Assembly (NCBI GenBank): GCA_035532475.1 | Contig: DATKQY010000035.1 | Coordinates: forward strand, 1-14,324 | Direction: 5' to 3' | DNA from: DATKQY01 sp035532475 | Lineage (GTDB): Bacteria > Actinomycetota > Acidimicrobiia > Acidimicrobiales > Bog-793 | Length of the DNA: 14,324 nucleotides | Shown here: piece by piece, positions 4,980 to 11,725 of the stretch | How the letters are laid out: every line of letters starts with the position of its first letter | Position numbering within the stretch: the first letter of the stretch is position 1 | Notes under the pieces: generated by a model | Told to the model about the DNA's origin: nothing | The model's input: the letters and a program-made list of their open reading frames with translations, nothing else | Databases searched by the model: none | Made by a program: the position numbers and the translations under genes

Positions 4980-7304
4980 ATGACCTGGTCGACGACCCTC
5001 GGCATGCCACGAATCGGACCGAAGCGCGAGCTGAAGCGCGCCACGGAGGCCTACTGGGCCGGCAACCTCGGCGCCGCCGAGCTGGCGGAGGTGGCCTGCC
5101 AGCGGCGCGCCGCGAGCTGGCAGGCCCAGGTCGACGCCGGCATCGACCAGATCGTCTCCAACGACTTCTCCCTCTACGACCAGGTCCTCGACACCTGCTG
5201 CCTCCTCGGGGCCGTCCCGGAGCGATTCGCCTTCGACGGCGGGCTCGTCGACGTCGACACCTACTTCGCCATGGCGCGGGGTGCCGAGTCGCCACGCGGG
5301 CCCGTCCCGGCGATGGTCATGACCAAGTGGTTCGACACGAACTACCACTACCTCGTCCCCGAGCTCGGCCCGACGACGCGGTTCCGCCCGGCCTCGACCA
5401 AGCCGGTCGACGAGCTGCGCGAGGCGCAGGCGCTCGGCCTCCGCACCCGGCCGGTGCTGGTCGGACCTGTCAGCTTCCTCCTCCTTGCGAGGCCGACCGA
5501 GGCCGGGTTCCCGGTGCTCGACCTGCTGAGCGAGCTGCTGCCGGTCTACGCCGCACTGCTGGGAGACCTCGGAGCAGCCGGCGCGGAGTGGGTGCAGCTC
5601 GACGAGCCGTGCCTTGCGACCGACCTCGACGACGCCGCCCGGCAGGCGTTCGCCACGGCCTACGACGTGCTCGGCGCGGCGGGCGGCCCTCGCCTGCTCG
5701 TCACCTCCTACTTCGGCGGCCTCGGCGACAACCTCGACCTCGCTTGCGGGCTGCGCGCGGACGGGCTCCATGTGGACCTCGTCCGCGACCCCGGACAGCT
5801 CCCCCGCCTGCTCGACCGCCTGCCCGGCGCGTCCGTGCTGTCGGCGGGAGTGATCGACGGGCGGAACGTGTGGCGCAACGACCTGCGCCGCACCTTCGCC
5901 CTCCTCGAGGACGCGCACCGCCTCCTCGGCGACCGGCTCTGGGTCGGGCCATCCTGCTCCCTCCTGCACGTGCCCCACGACCTCGACCTCGAGCCCGAGC
6001 TCGACCCGGAGCTGCGCAGCTGGCTCGCCTTCGCCCGCCAGAAGCTCGACGAGGTGACCGTGGTCGCCCGGGCCCTCGACGAAGGGCCGGGCAGCGTCGC
6101 CGAGGCGCTGGCCGCGAGCGACGACGCCGCTCGCACCCGTCGGAGCTCGCCGCGGACGCGCTCGGCCGACGTCCGCCGCCGCGTGGCCGCGCTCGGCCCG
6201 AGCGACGCCGCGCGCCACTCCCCCTTCGAGGCGCGCCGGAGCGAGCAGCAGCAGGCGCTCGCCCTGCCGAGACTGCCGACGACGACGATCGGCTCGTTCC
6301 CCCAGACCGACGAGATCCGCCGGGCGCGCCAGCGCTACGTCTCGGGCGGCGCGACGCTCGAGGAGTACGAGCAGTTCTGCCGTCAGGAGATCGAGCGCGT
6401 CATCCGGCTGCAGGAGGCGCTCGGCCTGGACGTCCTCGTCCACGGCGAGCCTGAGCGCAACGACATGGTCCAGTACTTCGCCGAGCGGCTGGACGGCTTC
6501 GCCAGCACCCGCAGCGCCTGGGTCCAGAGCTACGGCACGCGATGCGTGCGGCCGCCCATCCTCTACGGCGACGTCGAGAGGCCGGCGCCGATCACCGTCG
6601 ACTGGCTGCGCTACGCGCAATCGCTCACCTCCTCGCCGGTGAAGGGCATGCTCACCGGCCCCATCACGATCCTCCAGTGGTCGTTCGTCCGCGACGACCA
6701 GCCACGCGCCGAGACGTGCCGCCAGATCGCGCTCGCGGTTCGCGACGAGGTCGCCGACCTCGAAGCCGCCGGGTTCGCCATGATCCAGGTGGACGAGCCG
6801 GCGCTTCGCGAGGGGCTTCCGCTACGGCGGGCCGAGCGGGACGACTACCTGGCGTGGGCGACGGAGTGCTTCCGGCTCGCCACCTCCGGCGTCGGCGACG
6901 GCACGCAGATCCACACCCACATGTGCTACGGCGAGTTCGGCGACGTGCTCGACGCCGTCGCCGCGCTCGACGCCGACGTCATCTCCATGGAGGCCGCCCG
7001 TGGCGCGATGGCCGTGCTCGACGGCCTCGCCGGGAAAGGGCCGCGCTCCGCGATCGGTCCCGGCGTGTACGACGTCCACTCGCCGCGCGTCCCCTCGCAG
7101 GCCGAGCTCGCCAGTCGCGTGCTCGAGATCGCCGAGGTGCTCGGCGTCGATCGCGTCTGGGTCAACCCCGACTGCGGCCTCAAGACCCGCCGGCCGGAGG
7201 AGGTCGAGCCGGCGCTCGCCAACATGGTCGCGGCCGCCCGTTCGGTGCGGGAGTCGCTGACGGCCGCCTCGCCGGCGACGCCGGCGAGGCGGGACCCGGC
7301 GTGA
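4980..7304 (+). CDS. metE: Cobalamin-independent methionine synthase
   Basis: MetE transfers the methyl group of 5-methyl-tetrahydropteroyl-polyglutamate to homocysteine, the last step of methionine synthesis, without vitamin B12. The 774-aa product has both barrel domains: the N-terminal one with LGMPRIGPKRELKRATEAYW and KWFDTNYHYLVPEL, and the catalytic C-terminal one with TTTIGSFPQT, VHGEPERNDMVQYF, TGPITILQWSF and MIQVDEPALREGLPLR. The zinc ligands are all present at H647, C649 (HTHMCYGEF), E671 (SMEAARG) and C732 (NPDCGLKTR), each 6 residues beyond the E. coli positions. The start is ATG 4980-4982 with AGGAGAA at 4964-4970. An in-frame GTG at 4908 would add 24 unconserved-looking residues and is less likely. 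It overlaps the downstream metF-like gene by 4 nt. Confidence 0.97.
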   Translation: MTWSTTLGMPRIGPKRELKRATEAYWAGNLGAAELAEVACQRRAASWQAQVDAGIDQIVSNDFSLYDQVLDTCCLLGAVPERFAFDGGLVDVDTYFAMARGAESPRGPVPAMVMTKWFDTNYHYLVPELGPTTRFRPASTKPVDELREAQALGLRTRPVLVGPVSFLLLARPTEAGFPVLDLLSELLPVYAALLGDLGAAGAEWVQLDEPCLATDLDDAARQAFATAYDVLGAAGGPRLLVTSYFGGLGDNLDLACGLRADGLHVDLVRDPGQLPRLLDRLPGASVLSAGVIDGRNVWRNDLRRTFALLEDAHRLLGDRLWVGPSCSLLHVPHDLDLEPELDPELRSWLAFARQKLDEVTVVARALDEGPGSVAEALAASDDAARTRRSSPRTRSADVRRRVAALGPSDAARHSPFEARRSEQQQALALPRLPTTTIGSFPQTDEIRRARQRYVSGGATLEEYEQFCRQEIERVIRLQEALGLDVLVHGEPERNDMVQYFAERLDGFASTRSAWVQSYGTRCVRPPILYGDVERPAPITVDWLRYAQSLTSSPVKGMLTGPITILQWSFVRDDQPRAETCRQIALAVRDEVADLEAAGFAMIQVDEPALREGLPLRRAERDDYLAWATECFRLATSGVGDGTQIHTHMCYGEFGDVLDAVAALDADVISMEAARGAMAVLDGLAGKGPRSAIGPGVYDVHSPRVPSQAELASRVLEIAEVLGVDRVWVNPDCGLKTRRPEEVEPALANMVAAARSVRESLTAASPATPARRDPA

Positions 7305-8125
7305 GCGCACGCCCGACGGGGGCGGCCGACCGGCGGTTCAGCGTCGTCTGCGAGGTCCAGCCCCCGACCCGACCGGGTCTTGGCCGCGTCCAGGAGCAGG
7401 TGCGCGCCTTGTCGAACGTGGCGTCGGCGTTCGTGGTCCCCGACAGCCACATCGGCCGGGCGACGGTCTCGAGCATCGCCGTCGCGCACGAGGTCCAGCG
7501 GCTCGGGGTGCGTTCAGTCGCCTGCCTCAACTCCCGCGACCGCAACGTGCTCGGCTTTCGCCGGGACCTGCTCACGGCCGCGACCTACGGCATCGACCAG
7601 CTGCTGTGCGTCTACGGCGACCGGCCGAGTGCCGGGGGCCGCACGGGTGACCTCAACGTGCAGGCCATGATCGAGGAGGTCCGCTCCTACGGCTCGGGCC
7701 GCGACTTCGCGTCGTCCGCGCCGTTCAGCGTGGGCGTGGCCGCCCGGCTCGGCCCGTTCCCGCGCTGGAAGCAGGAGGCGGACTTCGTCTTCTCACAGGT
7801 CACCTTCTCCATGAGCGACCTGTTCGCCTGGAGGGACTCGCTGCGCTTCGACGGGCCGGTCTACGCCGGCGTGCTGGTGCTCCGAAGCGCCCGCAGCGCC
7901 GCCGGCGTCGCGGGCATCGACGTGCCGGCCGACCTCGCCGAGCGCGTCGCGGCGGATCCGGTGGCGGGGATCGAGGAGGCATGCGAGCAGGTGCGCGTGG
8001 TCATGGACCACGGCGGCTTCGCCGGCGTCCACCTCATCCCCCTCGGCCCTCCCGAAGAGCTCGCCCGGCGCCTCGAGGCCACGCTCTCGGGCCTGCGCCC
8101 GGTGCACGCTGCCCTCGCGCGCTAG
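7301..8125 (+). CDS. metF: Methylenetetrahydrofolate reductase-like protein
   Basis: The 274-aa product matches the TIM-barrel MTHFR family, which reduces 5,10-methylene-tetrahydrofolate to the 5-methyl-tetrahydrofolate that MetE consumes. Seen in order are the N-terminal CEVQPP with the conserved acid at E18 (equivalent to the EFFPP motif), SVACLNSRDRNVLGFRRDLL (about 72-91) and GIDQLLCVYGDRPS (about 97-110), the counterpart of the family's LRGD motif. These are followed by IDVPADLAERVA and the C-terminal GFAGVHLIPL. The GTG start (7301-7303) overlaps the metE stop as GTGA, so translation is coupled. It is slightly shorter and more divergent than classical MetF (about 290-300 aa). The FFPP and LRGD motifs are altered, so cofactor use may differ and it could be a specialised MTHFR paralogue. 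Confidence 0.85.
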   Translation: MSARPTGAADRRFSVVCEVQPPTRPGLGRVQEQVRALSNVASAFVVPDSHIGRATVSSIAVAHEVQRLGVRSVACLNSRDRNVLGFRRDLLTAATYGIDQLLCVYGDRPSAGGRTGDLNVQAMIEEVRSYGSGRDFASSAPFSVGVAARLGPFPRWKQEADFVFSQVTFSMSDLFAWRDSLRFDGPVYAGVLVLRSARSAAGVAGIDVPADLAERVAADPVAGIEEACEQVRVVMDHGGFAGVHLIPLGPPEELARRLEATLSGLRPVHAALAR

Positions 8126-8165
8126 GCGGCGCGCCGTCACGAGGAGACGCACGGGCCGCACCCGC

Positions 8166-8198
8166 GCGTCCGCCGGGCCCCCGTGGGCGTGCGGACGC
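8166..8198 (+). terminator. Strong hairpin after metE-metF
   Basis: GCGTCCGC (8166-8173) pairs perfectly with GCGGACGC (8191-8198), and inside it GCCC (8177-8180) pairs with GGGC (8185-8188) around a CCGT loop. It begins about 40 nt after the metF stop and lies before the next gene. There is no T-tract, as is common for hairpin terminators in high-GC Gram-positive bacteria, so termination is inferred. Confidence 0.5.
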
Positions 8199-8248
8199 CT
8201 ATGCCATGCTGTGAGCCGCCCAGCCGTAGGACCGACAGGGAGAGCGGA

Positions 8249-8644
8249 ATGCAGCGTGCCACCGCCAGCTTCGAGGTCGTCTCGTGGGAGCAGAACGCCT
8301 ATGACGAGCCGGAGGAGGGCCCGGCGCTCGGTCGGGTGACCATCAAGAAGGTGTTCGCCGGCCACCTCGAAGGGGAGAGCACCGCCGAGCTGCTCACCTG
8401 CGGGGAGCAGGGCTACGTCGCGAACGAGCGGATCACCGGCCGCCTCGACGGGCGGGCGGGCACCTTCGTCGTCCAGCACGGGGGCGTGCGCGGCGGGCGC
8501 GACGCCCCGGCGACCTTCGGCAACATCATCCCGCAATCAGGCACCGGCGAGCTCGAGGGCCTGCTCGGACGCGTCGAGTACCGCCACGGCGAGTCGGGCG
8601 CCAGCATCACGATCGACTTCGAGTTCGATCTCGAGCCCGCCTGA
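8249..8644 (+). CDS. DUF3224 family protein
   Basis: This 131-aa protein resembles the DUF3224 family, small soluble beta-barrel proteins of unknown function that are common in actinobacteria. Family-like features include the opening ATASFEVVSWEQNAYDE, a strand-rich middle (GRVTIKKVFAGHLEGEST, GEQGYVANERITGRLDGRAG), the segment GTFVVQHGG (about 71-79), GTGELEGLLG (about 98-107) and a final acidic strand ITIDFEFDLE. The start is ATG 8249-8251 because the family-like sequence begins there and GGGAGAG lies just upstream at 8238-8244. An earlier in-frame start at 8183 would run through the hairpin region and is unlikely. No signal peptide or membrane segment is seen. It stands alone and faces the aldo/keto reductase gene. 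Its role is unknown. Confidence 0.85.
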   Translation: MQRATASFEVVSWEQNAYDEPEEGPALGRVTIKKVFAGHLEGESTAELLTCGEQGYVANERITGRLDGRAGTFVVQHGGVRGGRDAPATFGNIIPQSGTGELEGLLGRVEYRHGESGASITIDFEFDLEPA

Positions 8645-8664
8645 GGCGCGCGCCGGCCGGCCCC

Positions 8665-8678
8665 GGCGTCGCGACGCC
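8665..8678. terminator. Palindrome between convergent genes, possible bidirectional terminator
   Basis: GGCGTCG-CGACGCC is a perfect 14-bp palindrome (stem GGCGT/ACGCC with a CGCG loop) in the 38-bp gap between the ends of the DUF3224 gene and the aldo/keto reductase gene. Its position suits a shared terminator, but the stem is short and has no T-tract. Confidence 0.35.
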
Positions 8679-8682
8679 CCGG

Positions 8683-9666
8683 CTACCAGCGGTAGTGGAC
8701 CTCGGGGGCGATCCGCTCGCGGTACAGCTCCGCGACGCGTCGGAGCAGCTCGGGGTCGAGCGGCCCGCGCTCGCCGGCGGCGGCGTTGGCGCGCGCCTGC
8801 TCGGGCGTCTTCGCTCCGGGGATGACGGTCGAGACTGCCGGGTCCGACAGGCAGAAGCGCAGTGCCAGTGACACCAGGTCGTCGCCCTCGGGGACGAGCC
8901 CGCGCAGCTCCTCGACGGCCGCGAGACCCGTCGCGTAGTCCACGCCAGCGAAGGTCTCGCCGACGTCGAACGCCTCGCCGTGGCGGTTGTAGCTGCGGTG
9001 GTCGTCCGGCGCGAAGGTCGTGTCGCGGGTGAGCTTGCCGGTGAGCAGCCCCGAGGCGAGGGGGACGCGCACGATCACGCCGACGTCGGCGGCGCGTGCC
9101 GCCGGCAGGAAGCGCTCCGCGGGGCGCTGGCGGAAGATGTTGTAGATGATCTGGACGCTCGACACGCCCGGGTAGTCGAGGGCCTTCAGGCCCTCCTCCA
9201 CCCGCTCGACGCTCACGCCGTAGTGGGCGATCTTCCCGGCGGCCACCAGGTCGTCCAGGGCCGCGAAGACCTCCGGGTGGTAGAAGACGTCGGTCGGCGG
9301 GCAGTGGAGCTGGACCAGGTCGAGCGTCTCGCTCCCGAGGTTCTCCCGGCTGCGCTCCACCCAGGAGGTGAGGTTCTCGGGCGTGTAAGCCGAGAGCACC
9401 TGGCTCGGGGCGCGGCGGCCCGCCTTCGTCGCGACCACGAGCCGCTCGGGCCGCTCCCGCCGTAGCCGGGCGATCAGCCGCTCGCTCCGGCCGTCGCCGT
9501 ACACGTCGGCGGTGTCGATGAACCGCACCCCGGCGTCGACGGCGGCGTGCAGCGCCGCCATCGACGTGGCGTCGTCGACGTCACCCCAGTCGGCGCCGAT
9601 CGCCCATGACCCGAAGCCGATCACGCTGACGTCGAAGCCGGTCTTGCCGAGTCGTCGTTGCTCCAT
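8683..9666 (-). CDS. Aldo/keto reductase
   Basis: This 327-aa NADPH-dependent oxidoreductase of the aldo/keto reductase superfamily has a TIM-barrel fold. The N-terminal RRLGKTGFDVSVIGFGSWAIG is typical. The catalytic tetrad is complete: D51 and Y56 in FIDTADVYGDG, K81 in VVATKAG and H121 in LVQLHCPP. Later family features are NIFRQRPAERFLPAARAADV, VRVPLASGLLTGKLT and the C-terminal cofactor-binding segment STVIPGAKTPEQARANAAA. Length is normal for the YajO/IolS-like group, and the substrate cannot be told from sequence. The start is ATG 9666-9664 with a weak AGGGTGG upstream. It converges with the DUF3224 gene and diverges from the kdp operon. Confidence 0.95.
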   Translation of the reverse strand: MEQRRLGKTGFDVSVIGFGSWAIGADWGDVDDATSMAALHAAVDAGVRFIDTADVYGDGRSERLIARLRRERPERLVVATKAGRRAPSQVLSAYTPENLTSWVERSRENLGSETLDLVQLHCPPTDVFYHPEVFAALDDLVAAGKIAHYGVSVERVEEGLKALDYPGVSSVQIIYNIFRQRPAERFLPAARAADVGVIVRVPLASGLLTGKLTRDTTFAPDDHRSYNRHGEAFDVGETFAGVDYATGLAAVEELRGLVPEGDDLVSLALRFCLSDPAVSTVIPGAKTPEQARANAAAGERGPLDPELLRRVAELYRERIAPEVHYRW

Positions 9667-9780
9667 GCGGCCACCCTAGCGAGGCGGCCACCCGAGCGAG
9701 GAGGCGACGAGCGCCCCGGGCGCCGGCCGGCCCGCTCTGAGCCACGCCGGGCCGACAGCCCCGGAGGAGGGCCGGACCCC

Positions 9781-9828
9781 GTTGACGAATCGTTGATGCG
9801 CCCCTCCGGCCGTTGAGGCCCTGTTGAC
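9781..9828 (+). promoter_or_regulatory. Four GTTGA repeats upstream of the kdp operon
   Basis: GTTGAC (9781-9786), GTTGAT (9792-9797), GTTGAG (9812-9817) and GTTGAC (9823-9828) form two pairs of direct repeats. Each pair has an 11-bp period, and the pairs are 31 bp apart, close to three helical turns. An 11-bp direct repeat is the geometry bound by OmpR/PhoB-type response regulators, the class to which KdpE belongs. The last copy also contains TTGACA (9824-9829), which could be a -35 box, but no good -10 follows. Confidence 0.5.
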
Positions 9829-9852
9829 ACGCGCCCGGCACAAAGTGTCCTC

Positions 9853-9936
9853 ATGGCTGACTTCCTAACGGTCATCGGGGTGATCGCCTTCGTGGCGGTC
9901 ATGCTGGGACTGGTCTGGGCGCTGGAGCGCGTATGA
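9853..9936 (+). CDS. 27-aa single-span membrane peptide upstream of kdpF
   Basis: The ATG at 9853 opens a 28-codon ORF ending in TGA 9934-9936. It encodes a peptide with a short polar start (MADFL), one hydrophobic span of about 18 residues and a charged end (WALERV). It overlaps the kdpF start as ATGA and so appears to be the first cistron of the kdp operon. Its design (one transmembrane helix, 27 aa) resembles KdpF, but it lacks the KdpF C-terminal proline/aromatic signature. I do not know a name for it. It may be a second small subunit or regulator of the K+ pump, or a leader ORF that couples translation into kdpF. No Shine-Dalgarno precedes it. Confidence 0.6.
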   Translation: MADFLTVIGVIAFVAVMLGLVWALERV

Positions 9937-10022
9937 GCGCCGTGCAAGCACTCCTCCTCGCGATCTCCATCGTCATGTTCATCTACCTCGGCGTCGCGAT
10001 GTTCAAGCCGGAGTGGTTCTAA
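9933..10022 (+). CDS. kdpF: K+-transporting ATPase small subunit KdpF
   Basis: The 29-aa peptide is a single transmembrane helix with the KdpF-type ending: YLGVAMFKPEWF corresponds to the YLxxALxxPExF pattern of the family. KdpF lies at the KdpA-lipid interface and stabilises the KdpFABC complex in the inner membrane. Its ATG overlaps the stop of the 27-aa ORF (ATGA), and its TAA (10020-10022) is directly followed by the kdpA GTG. It is too short for most automatic gene finders. Confidence 0.9.
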   Translation: MSAVQALLLAISIVMFIYLGVAMFKPEWF

Positions 10023-11711
10023 GTGGGCTACTTCTGGACCATCCTGACGCTCGTCGTGGCGCTCGGTCTGGCCTGGCGCTACCTCGGCTCGTACATGGCG
10101 GCCGTCTTCGACGGCCGCGTCCGCTGGCTCCGCTGGCTGGAACGGCCGATCTACCGCCTGCTCGGGACCGACCCGGAGCACGAGCAGAGCTGGCAGCGCT
10201 ACGCCGGCGCCCTCGTCATCTTCTCGGGCGTCTCGATCCTGGTGACCTACCTCATCATCCGGATCCAGGGCAGCCTGCCCCTCAATCCCCAGCACCTCGG
10301 GGCCGTCCCGCCTGCGCTCTCCTTCAACACCGCCGCCTCGTTCGTCACCAACACGAACTGGCAGAACTACGGCGGCGAGACGACCATGTCGTACCTCTCG
10401 CAGATGGTGGCGCTGACCGTCCAGCAGTTCGTCAGCCCGGCCGTCGGCATCGCCGCGGCGATGGCCCTCGTGCGCGGCTTCTCCCGGCGCAAGTCGGCGA
10501 CCATCGGCAACTTCTGGGTCGACATCACCCGCTGCCTGCTCTACATCCTTCTGCCCATCGCCTTCCTGGCGGGGCTGGTGTTCGTCGGCGAGGGGGCGGT
10601 GCAGACGCTCGCCGGGACCGCCACGATCCACGACGTGCTGAACGGGGTCACCCAGACCATCGCCCGGGGCCCGACCGGCTTCATGGAGGCGATCAAGCAG
10701 CTCGGGACCAACGGCGGCGGCTTCTTCAACGCCAACTCGGCACACCCCTACGAGAACCCGACCGGGCTCACGAACTGGCTGTCGATCTTCCTCCTGCTCT
10801 GCATCCCGTTCGCCCTGACCTACACGTTCGGCAAGATGGTGGGCAGCGTCCGCCACGGCGTCGCCCTGCTCGCCGCGATGGTGATCATCTTCGGCTCCTG
10901 GGTGGCCTTCACGAGCTACTCCGAGCACGTGGGCAACCCGGCGGTCGCCGCGGCGGGCGTCACGCACCAGCCGACCGGCAACACGGTCGGCAAGGAGGTC
11001 CGCTTCGGCGACACGACGACGGCACTGTTCGGCGTCGCCTCGACGAACACCTCGACCGGCTCGGCCGACGCCTCCTACGACTCGTTCACCCCGATGGGCG
11101 GGTTCGGGCTCCTGACCGGGATGATGCTCGGCGAGGTCACCCCCGGTGGCACCGGCAGCGGTCTTTACACGATCCTCGTCTACGCCGTCATCGCCGTGTT
11201 CATCGGCGGGCTGATGATCGGCCGGACGCCGGAGTACTTAGGCAAGAAGATCCAAGCCAAGGAGGTGAAGCTCGCCGGGCTCGCCGCCCTCGTCATGCCG
11301 ATGATCGTGCTGATCTTCACCGGCATCGCCGTCTCGATCCATGCCGGGCGCGCCGGCCCGCTGAACGCCGGGCCGCACGGCTTCACCGAGATCCTCTACG
11401 CCCTCACCTCCCAGGGCAACAACAACGGCTCGGCGTTCGGCGGCCTCACCGGCAACACGACCTTCTACAACGTCATCGGCGGCGTCGACATGCTGCTCGG
11501 CCGGTTCGCGATCATGATCCCCGCGCTGGCGCTCGGCGGCGCGCTGGCCGCGAAGAACGTCGTTCCCGAGTCGCTCGGGACGTTCCGGACCGACAACGGC
11601 ATGTTCGTCGGCCTGACGATCGGCGTGATCGTCATCATCGGCGGCCTGACCTTCTTCCCCGCCATCTCGCTCGGCCCGATCGTCGAGCAGTTGAGCCACC
11701 ACCTCTTCTGA
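10023..11711 (+). CDS. kdpA: K+-transporting ATPase channel-like subunit KdpA
   Basis: KdpA is the membrane subunit that selects and binds K+ in the KdpFABC pump. The 562-aa product has the four pore-loop segments in order: FVTNTNWQNYGGE (about 100-112), LGTNGGGFFNANSAHPYENP (about 227-246, with the filter glycines 231-233 aligned with E. coli G232), MGGFGLLTGMMLGEVTPGG (third) and TSQGNNNGSAFGGL (fourth). About ten hydrophobic spans surround them. The GTG start at 10023 follows the kdpF stop with no gap, so it probably depends on translational coupling. The length is normal. The stop TGA (11709-11711) touches the kdpB leader. Confidence 0.97.
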   Translation: MGYFWTILTLVVALGLAWRYLGSYMAAVFDGRVRWLRWLERPIYRLLGTDPEHEQSWQRYAGALVIFSGVSILVTYLIIRIQGSLPLNPQHLGAVPPALSFNTAASFVTNTNWQNYGGETTMSYLSQMVALTVQQFVSPAVGIAAAMALVRGFSRRKSATIGNFWVDITRCLLYILLPIAFLAGLVFVGEGAVQTLAGTATIHDVLNGVTQTIARGPTGFMEAIKQLGTNGGGFFNANSAHPYENPTGLTNWLSIFLLLCIPFALTYTFGKMVGSVRHGVALLAAMVIIFGSWVAFTSYSEHVGNPAVAAAGVTHQPTGNTVGKEVRFGDTTTALFGVASTNTSTGSADASYDSFTPMGGFGLLTGMMLGEVTPGGTGSGLYTILVYAVIAVFIGGLMIGRTPEYLGKKIQAKEVKLAGLAALVMPMIVLIFTGIAVSIHAGRAGPLNAGPHGFTEILYALTSQGNNNGSAFGGLTGNTTFYNVIGGVDMLLGRFAIMIPALALGGALAAKNVVPESLGTFRTDNGMFVGLTIGVIVIIGGLTFFPAISLGPIVEQLSHHLF

Positions 11712-11725
11712 TGGAGACACCAGGT

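Noticed and set aside
4896..6620. 574-aa minus-strand open frame antisense to metE
   Set aside because: Composition is repetitive and low in complexity (R/A/G/E-rich). The plus strand has all MetE motifs, so this is an artefact of high GC at third positions.
10013..11710. Long in-frame extension upstream of kdpB through kdpA
   Set aside because: The KdpB family sequence begins only after 11726, where a ribosome binding site exists. The upstream part is kdpA read out of frame.
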